DNA of 64,000 bases from an uncultured Gammaproteobacteria bacterium (GTDB lineage Bacteria > Pseudomonadota > Gammaproteobacteria > Magnimaribacterales > Magnimaribacteraceae), in NCBI GenBank assembly GCA_913031395.1, contig CAJWDT010000001.1, positions 1 through 64,000 on the forward strand. Reading direction: 5' to 3'. The first letter of the stretch is position 1; every line of letters begins with the position of its first letter. Made by a program: the position numbers and the translations under genes. The notes beneath the pieces are model-generated. The model was not told where the DNA came from. It worked only from the letters and a program-made list of their open reading frames with translations, and did not search any database. This document shows, one piece after another, positions 17,606-26,602 of this stretch.

Positions 17606-18975
17606 TTTCCATAGACAGCTTCCGGTAGTGCGGTTACAAGCTCCGGGAATAAGGCTAGTACAAACAAGACACCTATTTGAATCAAAATAAAAGGTAATAC
17701 TCCTCTGTAAATATCTTTCGTGGCTAATGTATCTGGAGCCACTCCTCTTAAATAAAAGAGTGCAAAACCAAAAGGAGGCGTAAGAAATGATGTTTGTAGG
17801 TTAATTGCAATCATTATTCCAAGCCAGATAGGATCAACACCTAACATCAATAGAGCAGGACCCACTATTGGAACTACGACTAAGGTGATCTGGATGAAAT
17901 CTAAGATAAAGCCTAATAGAAATATTATGATCATTACAACCAAGACGGCTCCAAAAGCCCCACCTGGTAACTCGGTAAATATTCCTGTTATTAAGTCATC
18001 GCCACCAAAACCTCTAAATACAAGAGAAAAAATTGAAGAGCCAAGAAGTATCATGAACACCATGGCTGTTATTTCCGCAGTAGTCTCCACTGCCTCGGTT
18101 AAGTTCTTTCGGTTCAAACTACTTTTACTCATCGCTAGAAGGATTGCTCCTAATGCACCCACTCCTGCTGCCTCGGTAGGCGTAGCAATACCAAGGAGTA
18201 TAGAGCCGAGTACTGATGAGATTAATGCAAATGGAGGCAGCAGAGAAGAAAGTAAAATTTTCCATCTACCCGAAACAATAGTAGTCTCTTGGGCAGGAGC
18301 CATTTTCGGTGAAAGGTATGCCCTGATAATTACATAAAGCGCGTAGCAAAACACTAACATGAGGCCGGGAACTATCGCTCCCATAAACAAGTCTCCAACT
18401 GATACTGTTCTTGCAGAAAAGTTTCCAATACTTAATTGAGATTGCTGATAGGCTGCTGACAAGACATCACCCAGAATAACGAGTGCAATTGAAGGAGGGA
18501 TAATTTGACCTAAAGTGCCAGTAGCACAGATTGTTCCAGCTGCAAGACTTGGATCATAATTTCTGGAAAGCATGATGGGTAATGAGATCAGCCCCATTGC
18601 AATGACGGTTGCTCCGACGATACCAGTACTTGCAGCGATTAGAGCCCCAACAAATATTACGGAAATGGCCAAACTACCCCTAAAGCCACCTATGACTTCA
18701 GCCATATTGCTTAACAAGTCTTGTGCTAGATTAGATTTTTCAAGGAGTACGCCCATAAAAACGAATAAAGGTACTGCTACTAATGTCATGTTGGTCATAT
18801 CTCCATATAACCTATTAGGTATTGCACCAAGAAATGCACTTTCAAAAGTTCCAGTTAAGACTCCGCCAGCTGCAAATATTAGCGCTGTACCCGCAAGTGA
18901 AAAAGCCACAGGAAATCCTGCTAATAGAACTAAGCAGATTACTCCAAACATCAACAAAGGAATAAACTCAACCAT
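17602..18975 (-). CDS. TRAP transporter large permease subunit (DctM type)
   Basis: 457-residue integral membrane protein with about twelve hydrophobic segments and the DctM pattern: [51 protein letters not shown]-like [14 protein letters not shown], and [14 protein letters not shown] near the end. It forms the sodium-driven transport channel of a TRAP system. Its start overlaps the end of the small subunit gene by eight bases. The likely partner binding protein is at 14941-16038. Confidence 0.92.
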   Translation of the reverse strand: MVEFIPLLMFGVICLVLLAGFPVAFSLAGTALIFAAGGVLTGTFESAFLGAIPNRLYGDMTNMTLVAVPLFVFMGVLLEKSNLAQDLLSNMAEVIGGFRGSLAISVIFVGALIAASTGIVGATVIAMGLISLPIMLSRNYDPSLAAGTICATGTLGQIIPPSIALVILGDVLSAAYQQSQLSIGNFSARTVSVGDLFMGAIVPGLMLVFCYALYVIIRAYLSPKMAPAQETTIVSGRWKILLSSLLPPFALISSVLGSILLGIATPTEAAGVGALGAILLAMSKSSLNRKNLTEAVETTAEITAMVFMILLGSSIFSLVFRGFGGDDLITGIFTELPGGAFGAVLVVMIIIFLLGFILDFIQITLVVVPIVGPALLMLGVDPIWLGIMIAINLQTSFLTPPFGFALFYLRGVAPDTLATKDIYRGVLPFILIQIGVLFVLALFPELVTALPEAVYGN

Positions 18976-19465
18976 GCTTAATAATTAGGAGTGATTTAAG
19001 AATCTCAGAGATGCTCTGCAGTGCCAGTAATATTGCAACAACAATCAGTAAAGATTTCTGAACATAAACAAATGGAAGTCCATCAGGCTCGGGTGATACC
19101 TCCATTATGCGCCAAGAAAATTCTACATATCCCCAAGAGTAAAGAAGTATAGTCCAGCAAATAGGCTGTAAGAAGATTAGATTACCAAGTAAATCAACTA
19201 GAGCCTTTTTAGAAGTAGAAAAATTTCTATAAAAAATATCTACTCTTACATGCGCCCCTCTTTTCAGGGCAAAAGCTGCTCCAAGCAGGAAAAGGCCTCC
19301 ATGAAGATATAAGACGACATCTTGTAAAAAAACAGATCCCATATCAAGACCATAACGCATAACAACAACCAGGCATGTCACAAGAACCATTAAAGCTACA
19401 AACCAAGAACAAATCTTGCCTGTCATTTCAGAAAAGCTATCTAAATATTTACTAATTCTTTCCAA
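18968..19465 (-). CDS. TRAP transporter small permease subunit (DctQ type)
   Basis: 165 residues with four hydrophobic helices in the DctQ arrangement. An amphipathic N-terminus is followed by VALMVLVTCLVVVMRYG, a second helix with LHGGLFLLGAAFALKRGAHVRVDI (typical DctQ turn), and a final helix at about 135-158. The start is TTG, with no upstream in-frame alternative seen. It overlaps dctM by eight bases, so the two are translated together. Confidence 0.87.
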   Translation of the reverse strand: MERISKYLDSFSEMTGKICSWFVALMVLVTCLVVVMRYGLDMGSVFLQDVVLYLHGGLFLLGAAFALKRGAHVRVDIFYRNFSTSKKALVDLLGNLIFLQPICWTILLYSWGYVEFSWRIMEVSPEPDGLPFVYVQKSLLIVVAILLALQSISEILKSLLIIKHG

Positions 19466-19519
19466 GTTGAATCTATTTTTGTTAGTGACGATTTGAATTA
19501 TAATTAAGGAGAGGTATAT

Positions 19520-20731
19520 ATGAACTTACAATTTACACAAGAAGAACTAGATTTTCAAAAAGAAGTTAGAGATTGGATTAAAGAAAATTATCCTGATGAC
19601 ATGAAAGAGAGGCTTATGAATGCTCCTAATGGTCATGTAACTAAAGAAGAGCATGTTAAGTGGCAGCAAGCTTTATATTCTAAAGGATGGGCAGGTATCA
19701 ATTGGCCTAAAGAATATGGGGGTGCATCTTTTACAGCTTCCCAAAAATATCTTTTTAGTAAAGAAATGGCAGCAGCAAGGGCACCAGGATTTACAGCCTT
19801 TGGCATCTCTATGGTATCCCCTGTAATAATGGCTTTTGGAACAGACGAGCAAAAGAAAAAATATCTTCCAGATATTTTATCTTCCAAGGTTTGGTGGTGT
19901 CAGGGATATTCTGAACCTGGATCCGGGTCTGATCTTGCTTCGCTCAAGACCAAAGCCGAAGATAAAGGAGACCATTATTTAGTTAATGGTGCTAAGACAT
20001 GGACCACCATGGCACAACATGCGGATATGATCTTTTGTTTAGTCAGAACAAGTCAAGAAGATATCAGACAAAAAGGAATTTCTTTCTTGCTTATAGATAT
20101 GCATTCAGAAGGCATTGAGGTTCAACCTATAAATACTTTAGATAGTACGCCCATAGGTCATCATGAAGTCAATACTGTTTTCTTTGAGGATGTAAAAGTT
20201 CCTAAAGAGAATCTCGTAGGAGAAGAGGGTAAAGGATGGACTTACGCAAAATATTTACTTGAGTTTGAAAGAGGGAATGGTTACTCCTCTGAGCTTTATC
20301 AGCAACTTCAACAACTGAAAGCAAAAGCAGCAATAGAAGATGCTAGTGGAAGTAAGTTATCAGAAGATCTAAATTTTATGGAGTCAATCGCTAAATTAGA
20401 AGTTCAAATTAATGCCATGGAAGCAACAGAACTTAGAATACTAGGAAGTTTAACAGCTGGTCAAAATGTAGGACCTGAATCTTCTCTTCTTAAAACAAGA
20501 GGTACTGAGATAGGTCAGGCTATAACTGAGTTAGCTGTTGAGTTGGTAGGTTATTATGGAATTCCTTTCAATAATCCGGGACCAGAAATTGGAAATAATG
20601 AACCGGCTATAGGAAGTTGGTTTGCCAATACCGCAGCTCCTAGATATTTTAATTACAGGAAGGCCAGTATTTATGCGGGTTCAAATGAAATTCAAAGAAA
20701 TATTATGGCTAAGTTAGTACTAGGTTTATAA
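19520..20731 (+). CDS. Acyl-CoA dehydrogenase
   Basis: 403 residues with the acyl-CoA dehydrogenase fold: a helical N-terminal domain, a flavin-binding middle (WWCQGYSEPGSGSDLAS and TWTTMAQHADMIFCLVRT), and a C-terminal helical domain ending in ASIYAGSNEIQRNIMAKLVLG. It introduces an alpha,beta double bond into an acyl-CoA. The exact chain length or branched substrate is not clear; the EPGSGSDL form is common in the FadE17/18-like and steroid-degradation-like groups. A strong ribosome binding site (AAGGAGAGG) precedes the ATG. yaaA follows after three bases. Confidence 0.88.
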   Translation: MNLQFTQEELDFQKEVRDWIKENYPDDMKERLMNAPNGHVTKEEHVKWQQALYSKGWAGINWPKEYGGASFTASQKYLFSKEMAAARAPGFTAFGISMVSPVIMAFGTDEQKKKYLPDILSSKVWWCQGYSEPGSGSDLASLKTKAEDKGDHYLVNGAKTWTTMAQHADMIFCLVRTSQEDIRQKGISFLLIDMHSEGIEVQPINTLDSTPIGHHEVNTVFFEDVKVPKENLVGEEGKGWTYAKYLLEFERGNGYSSELYQQLQQLKAKAAIEDASGSKLSEDLNFMESIAKLEVQINAMEATELRILGSLTAGQNVGPESSLLKTRGTEIGQAITELAVELVGYYGIPFNNPGPEIGNNEPAIGSWFANTAAPRYFNYRKASIYAGSNEIQRNIMAKLVLGL

Positions 20732-20734
20732 ATT

Positions 20735-21508
20735 ATGTTAGTTCTTGTTTCGCCTGCGAAAACTTTGGATTATGAATCTGATTTATCCATTAAAGATTTT
20801 ACAGTAGCTTCTCACCTGTCAGATAGTAAGCTTCTTATTGATGAACTTCAAAAAAAGAGTCCCGATGATCTTTCCTCTTTAATGGGACTAAGTGAAAAGT
20901 TGTCCCAACTAAATTTTGAAAGAAATATGAACTGGGTAAGGCCTTCTAAGCCTAGCGAGACAGCGCGACAAGCTATTTTTGCTTTTAAGGGAGATGTTTA
21001 TCAGGGTCTGGATGCCATCTCACTATCAAAGGCAGAAATAAATTATACCCAGAAGAATTTATGTATTTTGTCCGGGCTTTACGGATTTCTTAAACCACTA
21101 GATTTGATGTATCCCTATAGGCTCGAGATGGGAACAAAGATGCAGAATAAACGTGGCGAAAATCTTTACGAATTTTGGGGTTCTAAAATAACCAAATCTA
21201 TTAATAGCCTTGCAAAAGAAAATAAATCTAAAGCCATAGTAAATTTAGCCTCTGTTGAATATTTTTCTGTTCTAAAAAGAGATCAATTAGATTTACCTAT
21301 AATTAGTCCTATCTTTAAAGATTATAAAAATGGTCAATATAAAATTATCAGTTTTTTTGCTAAAAAAGCTCGTGGCACTATGACAAGGTTTATCATGCAA
21401 AATAAAGTCAAAAAAATAGAAGATTTAAATGACTTTAATTTAGATGGATATCGTTATAGCAAGAAAGACTCCGAAAAGTTTTCCCCTGTGTTCTTAAGAA
21501 AAGCTTAG
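20735..21508 (+). CDS. yaaA: YaaA family peroxide-stress protein
   Basis: 257 residues matching the YaaA/DUF328 family throughout: the N-terminal LVLVSPAKTLDYES, the middle AIFAFKGDVYQGLDA and LCILSGLYGFLKPLDLMYPYRLEMG, and the C-terminal FFAKKARGTMTRF. YaaA lowers intracellular iron and limits oxidative damage in Escherichia coli and binds DNA. It follows the acyl-CoA dehydrogenase after three bases. Its stop is shared with that of the convergent crotonase in TTAG. Confidence 0.92.
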   Translation: MLVLVSPAKTLDYESDLSIKDFTVASHLSDSKLLIDELQKKSPDDLSSLMGLSEKLSQLNFERNMNWVRPSKPSETARQAIFAFKGDVYQGLDAISLSKAEINYTQKNLCILSGLYGFLKPLDLMYPYRLEMGTKMQNKRGENLYEFWGSKITKSINSLAKENKSKAIVNLASVEYFSVLKRDQLDLPIISPIFKDYKNGQYKIISFFAKKARGTMTRFIMQNKVKKIEDLNDFNLDGYRYSKKDSEKFSPVFLRKA

Positions 21509-22356
21509 GCGCTAAATTCACCGTCGAGGTACTTTCTTCTCGGAAGCATGTCCTCAAACACAGGCTCAGTTTTTTCAGCTTTTGCCTTAAAAGCAACAGA
21601 CATCTCGTCTCCTATACCCACTGCAGTATTCCACAGAGCAATATGGTTTAGAGACTCCTCAACGGTATGATCTCTTCCATAATTCAGTGACTCTTTTGTA
21701 CCAGCTATAGCCAAGGGACCTTTTGAAGCAATCTCTTTTGCTATTTCCATGACTTTTTCCATCATGTCTTCTTTTGTATCAAATATCTCATTAACCAAGC
21801 CGTGACTTTTTGCTTCTTCTGGAAGGAATCTTCTTCCTGTGTAGGCTAATTCTCTAACTACACCTTCAGGTATCAGTCTTGGTATTCTTTGAAGTGTGCC
21901 GACATCTGCAGCCATCCCAATATTAATCTCCTGAATGCAAAAGAATGCATCTTTAGTGCAATATCTCATATCTGTAGCTGTCGCTAGATCAACACCACCA
22001 CCAACACAAGCTCCTTGAATTGCAGCAATGACTGGGATTCTCGCTTTTTCTAAGCATGTAATTGTATGCTGTAAGTCTAGTGTTACTCTATAACCTGACT
22101 CTTTTCTCATGCCCATGTGAGCATTAGGTTGCTTATCAGAAGGTGAGAAGTTTGCTAAATCCATTCCAGCACAGAAGTGTTTGCCTTCTCCGGATAAAAC
22201 GATCACTCTTGCTGCTGCATTATCTGAGATATCTTCAATTAAATGCGGTAATTCAGACCAAAAAGCTTTATTCATAGAGTTAAATTCTTCAGGTCTGGAT
22301 AATTTTATATGTGCGATCTTTTCATTTATTTCGTAATCAAAGCATGTGTATTCCAT
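21505..22356 (-). CDS. Enoyl-CoA hydratase/isomerase (delta3,5-delta2,4-dienoyl-CoA isomerase-like)
   Basis: 283-residue crotonase. The oxyanion-hole segments are HFCAGMDLA and GACVGGGVDL. The active-site region reads IGMAADVGTLQRIPRLI; the aspartate in AADVGTLQR is the signature of ECH1-type dienoyl-CoA isomerases rather than plain hydratases. These isomerases act on unsaturated fatty acids with odd-numbered double bonds. The beta-oxidation gene for acyl-CoA dehydrogenase lies close by. A strong ribosome binding site (AAGGAGAT) precedes the ATG, and a 55-codon gene sits 18 bases upstream on the same strand. Confidence 0.87.
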   Translation of the reverse strand: MEYTCFDYEINEKIAHIKLSRPEEFNSMNKAFWSELPHLIEDISDNAAARVIVLSGEGKHFCAGMDLANFSPSDKQPNAHMGMRKESGYRVTLDLQHTITCLEKARIPVIAAIQGACVGGGVDLATATDMRYCTKDAFFCIQEINIGMAADVGTLQRIPRLIPEGVVRELAYTGRRFLPEEAKSHGLVNEIFDTKEDMMEKVMEIAKEIASKGPLAIAGTKESLNYGRDHTVEESLNHIALWNTAVGIGDEMSVAFKAKAEKTEPVFEDMLPRRKYLDGEFSA

Positions 22357-22374
22357 TTTTATCTCCTTAATTTA

Positions 22375-22542
22375 TTAGACAGTTTCAGCCAGTTCTATAA
22401 TTTCATCAACTTTTGCTTTTAGTTGATCGACATGATCAAAAGCTTTGTTGTGAGGCATAACAACTTTTCTTTCCCTGCTTAGAAGGTTTAAACCTTTTTT
22501 TAGTTCTTGAACTCTTTCTAATAACTTTTCTTTATTTTCCAT
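22375..22542 (-). CDS. Small hypothetical protein, 55 residues
   Basis: An open frame below the usual length cut-off. It reads MENKEKLLERVQELKKGLN at the start, VVMPHNKAFDHVDQ in the middle and EIIELAETV at the end. The sequence is charged and suits two short helices joined by a PHNKAFDH turn; no cysteines and no membrane segment are present. The frame is open from ATG to TAA, uses ordinary codons, fills most of a 245-base gap, and is 18 bases upstream of the crotonase start on the same strand. I do not recognise the family. A regulator or partner of the crotonase is only a guess. Confidence 0.6.
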   Translation of the reverse strand: MENKEKLLERVQELKKGLNLLSRERKVVMPHNKAFDHVDQLKAKVDEIIELAETV

Positions 22543-22601
22543 ATTAATTTTTCATATGATCTTAGAATGATATATTGTAGAAGAAAAGATAGTTTCAAGA
22601 A

Positions 22602-23411
22602 ATGGAAGTTTTAAAATTAAAAGAAATCTCGAATATAGTTCTTGATGCTGTAGAAGAAGCTTCAAAAGAAGTTATGGTCATTTATAACTCAGACGAATTT
22701 GAAGCTGAAGATAAAGAAGACGGATCTCCAGTCACTATAGCAGATAAGGTTTCTCATCAGATTTTAGTCTCTTCTCTAGAATCAATAGATGACAGTATTC
22801 CTGTTTTGTCTGAAGAAGGCGATAGTTTCAATTATGAAGTAGATTTGTTTTGGTTGATAGATCCTCTTGATGGCACTAAAGAATTTATAAACAAAAACGG
22901 AGAATTTACAGTTAATGTCGCTTTAGTTGAGAATGGAATCCCAATCTTAGGTGTTGTCTCAGCACCAGCTATAAATGAGACTTTTATAGGATTTGCTAAC
23001 GAAGCTTATAAAGTAATAAATAAAGAACATCGGAAAATAACTTCACGAAAACAATCAACCGATCATTGTCTTGTAACGGTTAGTAAAAGTCATAAAAGTG
23101 AAAAGGATCAGTTATTTATAGATCTATGTCACAAAGAATTCGGAAGTATAGAGGAGCTGCCGACTGGTAGTTCTCTTAAGCTATGCAGAGTGGCGGAAGG
23201 AAAGGCAGATATTTACAGCAGATTAGGGCCAACTTATCAGTGGGATATAGCCGCAGGACAGGCAGTCGCTGTTGCTGCTGGTGGAGTTGTATCTGATTTA
23301 AGTGGAAGACCCTTAAGATATGAATTTAAATCCTCTACAAAAAATCCTCAATTTTTTTGCGCAGGAGACAATTCTTTTTCTTGGAAAGATGTCTTTCTAA
23401 AGTTAGTTTAA
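22602..23411 (+). CDS. cysQ: 3'(2'),5'-bisphosphate nucleotidase CysQ
   Basis: 269 residues of the inositol-monophosphatase superfamily. CysQ removes the 3' phosphate of PAP, a by-product of sulfate assimilation. The metal-binding motifs are visible: SEEGD near residue 69, WLIDPLDGTKEFI near residue 84 and WDIAAGQAVA near residue 215. The DGTKEFI form with the following NGEFTVNVALVENGIPILGVV is typical of CysQ rather than SuhB. Its 3' end overlaps the convergent quinone oxidoreductase gene by nine bases. Confidence 0.92.
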   Translation: MEVLKLKEISNIVLDAVEEASKEVMVIYNSDEFEAEDKEDGSPVTIADKVSHQILVSSLESIDDSIPVLSEEGDSFNYEVDLFWLIDPLDGTKEFINKNGEFTVNVALVENGIPILGVVSAPAINETFIGFANEAYKVINKEHRKITSRKQSTDHCLVTVSKSHKSEKDQLFIDLCHKEFGSIEELPTGSSLKLCRVAEGKADIYSRLGPTYQWDIAAGQAVAVAAGGVVSDLSGRPLRYEFKSSTKNPQFFCAGDNSFSWKDVFLKLV

Positions 23412-24365
23412 GGTAAGAATAATTTTACCTATATTTTCATTTGATTCCATAATTGCATGGGCTTCATTACATTCAGACAAAGGCAAGGCTTTATAGACTA
23501 TAGGCTTAAGTTCACCAGACTCAAAAAGGGGAATAACTTTTTTAGATAGATCTTTCATAACTTGATTTTTCTTATCAATACTTCGAGCCCTGATCGTAGA
23601 GCCAATAATCTTTTGTCTCTTAATCATTAAATGCCCTAAGTTAACCTTAGTCTCAATACCGCCCATTAAACCTATTATGATTAATCGACCTTCTATCCCA
23701 AGTACTCCTAGATTATTTTCGAAATACTCGGCACCAACCGGATCAAGAATGATATGAACACCTTCAGGTGCCCAAGACTGAATTTTAGAAAATATGTCTT
23801 TTGATCTTACTTCGCCATCAGATGCTCCTAGATCAATACATTTTTTGATTTTGTCTTCTGACCCTGCTGTAACAAAACTTTCACAGCCAAATGCTTTAGC
23901 CAATTGTATTCCAGCCGTTCCTATACCGCTTGCTCCTGCATGGAAAACTACTTTTTCTCCTTTAGTCATTGAAGCCTCCATAAAAAGGTTTAACCAACAA
24001 GTTGCGTACACCTCTGGAATCGAAGCACTTTCTACCCAATCAAGATTTTTGGGTTTGTTTATTGCGTGGAATTCGGGACAAGAAACAAATTCTGCATAAC
24101 CACCACCCCCTAGAAGCGCCATAACCTCATCACCAACCTTCTTCGAAGTAACTTTCTTACCTATTCCTTCTATTATTCCACTGCACTCTAGTCCTAGAAT
24201 TTCACTAGCCCCAGGCGGCGGCGGGTAAAGCCCTTTTTTTTGTGCTAGATCAGCTCTATTAAGTCCAGCAGCCTTTACTTTTATTAAAACTTCATCATCT
24301 TTAAGTTCAGGTATTGGAAGTTCTGAAATTATAAGATTATTCTCTACTACTTCTATTGCCTTCAT
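23403..24365 (-). CDS. NAD(P)H quinone oxidoreductase (zinc-free medium-chain dehydrogenase, PIG3-like)
   Basis: 320 residues of the quinone oxidoreductase branch of medium-chain dehydrogenases. It shows KAAGLNRADLAQKKGLYPPPPG near residue 31, which is typical of the PIG3/TP53I3-like group, a nucleotide-binding HAGASGIGTAGIQLAK near residue 141, and no zinc-binding cysteine set. It probably reduces quinones or enals with NADPH. It is read divergently from rpoH across 95 bases. Confidence 0.87.
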   Translation of the reverse strand: MKAIEVVENNLIISELPIPELKDDEVLIKVKAAGLNRADLAQKKGLYPPPPGASEILGLECSGIIEGIGKKVTSKKVGDEVMALLGGGGYAEFVSCPEFHAINKPKNLDWVESASIPEVYATCWLNLFMEASMTKGEKVVFHAGASGIGTAGIQLAKAFGCESFVTAGSEDKIKKCIDLGASDGEVRSKDIFSKIQSWAPEGVHIILDPVGAEYFENNLGVLGIEGRLIIIGLMGGIETKVNLGHLMIKRQKIIGSTIRARSIDKKNQVMKDLSKKVIPLFESGELKPIVYKALPLSECNEAHAIMESNENIGKIILTLN

Positions 24366-24466
24366 ATTCTTTTCTATTTATAAACCCATTATTTATTTGA
24401 TTAAAACTTTAATCTTTATCTAAATTTGCACGAATATTAGCTAAAAATGTAAAATTCGCATTGATT

Positions 24467-25360
24467 ATGCCTAAAAAAGAACTCAAAAGTGAAAATTCTA
24501 TAGGAACTGCACTCCAAGAAATGGAGGCACTTGCTCCTGGAGGAGACTTACAGGCTTATATAAATTCTGTTCACAGTATTGGAATTTTAACCCCAGAAGA
24601 AGAAAGAAAACTTGCAGAAGATTTATATTACAGAAATGACCTAGACGCAGCTAGGAAGCTTGTTTTAGCTCATTTGAGGTTTGTTATTTACATAGCTAAA
24701 ACCTACTCTGGATATGGTCTATCAGAGGCTGACCTTATACAAGAAGGTAATGTTGGTTTGATGAAGGCTATAAGAAAATTTAATCCTGAAATGGGGGTTA
24801 GACTAGTTTCATTTGCAGTTCACTGGGTCAAAGCTGAAATACATGAATATGTCCTTAAAAACTGGAAAATTGTAAAAATTGCAACTACTAAAGCTCAAAG
24901 AAAACTATTTTTTAATCTAAGAAGTAAAAAGAAAGGTCTAGGCTGGTTAACAGAAGAAGAAGTTGAAGCTATGGCTAAAGATCTTGGAGTCAAACCGTCT
25001 GAAGTTAGAGAGATGGAAAAAAGACTAAGTGGAATAGACATGCCTTTTGACCCATTATCAGATTCAGATGATGATGAAGCATCATTTTCTCCTTCTCAGT
25101 ATCTAGAGGATATGGATGCAAACCCAGCTGATATTTTTGAAAAAGAAACTTTTGATGAAAATAATGCTAACCAACTTTATGAAGCGATCAATCAACTCGA
25201 CGATAGAAGTAGAGATATTTTACAAGATAGATGGTTGGCCGATCAAAAGCTAACACTGCATGAACTTGCAGAAAAATATGAGATTTCTGCAGAGAGAGTT
25301 CGCCAAATAGAAAAAAATGCAATGAAAAAAGTTAAACAGTCTTTCTCGGAAGGGGACTAG
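24467..25360 (+). CDS. rpoH: RNA polymerase heat-shock sigma factor RpoH
   Basis: 297 residues from the ATG at 24467; a TTG two codons earlier is possible. Sigma-70 region 2 is evident ([20 protein letters not shown], then [15 protein letters not shown]), with region 2.4 in [16 protein letters not shown]. The RpoH box follows as [13 protein letters not shown], which separates RpoH from the housekeeping factor. Region 4 ends with [21 protein letters not shown]. RpoH directs heat-shock transcription and is controlled by DnaK and FtsH in relatives. trmB follows immediately. Confidence 0.95.
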   Translation: MPKKELKSENSIGTALQEMEALAPGGDLQAYINSVHSIGILTPEEERKLAEDLYYRNDLDAARKLVLAHLRFVIYIAKTYSGYGLSEADLIQEGNVGLMKAIRKFNPEMGVRLVSFAVHWVKAEIHEYVLKNWKIVKIATTKAQRKLFFNLRSKKKGLGWLTEEEVEAMAKDLGVKPSEVREMEKRLSGIDMPFDPLSDSDDDEASFSPSQYLEDMDANPADIFEKETFDENNANQLYEAINQLDDRSRDILQDRWLADQKLTLHELAEKYEISAERVRQIEKNAMKKVKQSFSEGD

Positions 25361-25361
25361 A

Positions 25362-26024
25362 GTGTTAACGGAAGAGCATCAAAAAAGTTTTGTACTTAGA
25401 CGTGGTCGTATAACTTCAAATCAAAAAAATGCATTAGATACACTTTGGGATAGATATGTATTGAAAGAAGGTGAGAATGTCGATAGTTTTTTATCCGATA
25501 AACACTCCGTTCTTGATATTGGCTTTGGAGCTGGAGAAACTACAACCTACTTAGCTAAAAATATGCCAAATAGTTCTATTTTAGGAGCTGAAGTATACCT
25601 TTCAGGAATAGGCTCTACATTAAGTCGGTCTAATGAAGAAAAGCTAACTAATATTAAAATCCTTAATAGTGATATTGTCCCTTTTTTAGAAGAAAAAATC
25701 TCTGATTGCTCATTTGATTTGGTCCTGATGTTTTACCCAGATCCTTGGCCTAAGCGCAAACACCACAAACGCAGATTGTTTCAAGAAGGATTTATTAATT
25801 TGATTCAAAGAAAATTAAGAAAAGACGGTATTTTTTACTTTAAAACAGATTGGAATCACTATTACGAGGAAGCCAAAAAACTTCCTTTTGAAAAGAAAAA
25901 ATGGAAAGTTTTAGACGAGGGTCAACTTGATATCCTTTTGCAGGAACTTCCAGAGACATCCTTCGAAAAAAAAGCCTTAAAAGCAAAGAGAGATTTAAAT
26001 AAGATTATCCTTCAAAAGGTCTAA
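25362..26024 (+). CDS. trmB: tRNA (guanine-N7)-methyltransferase TrmB
   Basis: 220 residues. TrmB methylates G46 of tRNAs using S-adenosylmethionine. The SAM-binding motif is LDIGFGAGETTTYLA near residue 49, and the family hallmark FYPDPWPKRKHHKRR lies near residue 126. The end has the usual TDWNHYYEEA segment. The start is GTG, one base after the rpoH stop, with a ribosome binding site (AAGGGGA) inside the end of rpoH. Its stop overlaps that of rdgB in CTAA. Confidence 0.94.
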   Translation: MLTEEHQKSFVLRRGRITSNQKNALDTLWDRYVLKEGENVDSFLSDKHSVLDIGFGAGETTTYLAKNMPNSSILGAEVYLSGIGSTLSRSNEEKLTNIKILNSDIVPFLEEKISDCSFDLVLMFYPDPWPKRKHHKRRLFQEGFINLIQRKLRKDGIFYFKTDWNHYYEEAKKLPFEKKKWKVLDEGQLDILLQELPETSFEKKALKAKRDLNKIILQKV

Positions 26025-26602
26025 CATATTAGTTTGGGTATCTCTTTTAGAAGTTTAGTGAAAGCAGCCGATCTATGAGAGATTAAATTTTTCTCTTCTT
26101 TTTTAAGTTCGGCAAGATGGAATCCGCTTTTAGTAATAAAAATTGGATCATATCCAAAACCATTCTCCCCTTTAAACTCTGTAGATATTTCTCCATCTAA
26201 AGATCCAAAGCTTTTTATGATTTTTCCTTTATAGAAGCCTACTAAGCAGCATTTGAATCTTGCTGTCCTCTGAGGATCTTTGATTGCTTTAAGATTCTCA
26301 AGAAGTTTAAGGCAATTATCTCTATCTTGGCCCGAATCAGCATACCTGGCAGAATAAATTCCTGGTTCACCATTTAGAATATCAACTTCGAGACCTGAAT
26401 CGTCTCCTATGGCAGGAACTTCAAGAGTATCTGAAATAAATTTTGCTTTAATGAGTGCATTCTCATAGAAAGTTTTCCCAGTTTCGGGTGGAAGGGATTC
26501 TATATTTGCGGGAATAGGAAAAAACTCATATTGAGTATTCTTGGCAAGTTCTTGAAATTCTTTTAATTTACCTAAGTTTTTCGTAGCAATAGCTATTTTC
26601 AT
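26021..26602 (-). CDS. rdgB: Non-canonical purine NTP pyrophosphatase RdgB
   Basis: 193 residues of the Ham1/RdgB family, which clears inosine and xanthosine triphosphates from the nucleotide pool. Landmarks are ATKNLGKLKEFQ at the N-terminus, GDDSGLEVDILNGEPGIYSARYA, NGFGYDPIF and the closing ISHRSAA. It overlaps metW by four bases and forms the end of a metX-metW-rdgB transcription unit. Confidence 0.95.
   Translation of the reverse strand: MKIAIATKNLGKLKEFQELAKNTQYEFFPIPANIESLPPETGKTFYENALIKAKFISDTLEVPAIGDDSGLEVDILNGEPGIYSARYADSGQDRDNCLKLLENLKAIKDPQRTARFKCCLVGFYKGKIIKSFGSLDGEISTEFKGENGFGYDPIFITKSGFHLAELKKEEKNLISHRSAAFTKLLKEIPKLIC

Noticed and set aside
17885-18990. Long plus-strand frames of 150 and 138 codons opposite the TRAP permease genes.
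   Set aside because: They mirror conserved dctM coding sequence; their composition (proline, threonine and lysine-rich) is what an antisense frame of a hydrophobic gene gives.
24461-24466. TTG start for rpoH two codons upstream.
   Set aside because: The ATG at 24467 is the simpler start; neither has a clear ribosome binding site, so the difference is minor.
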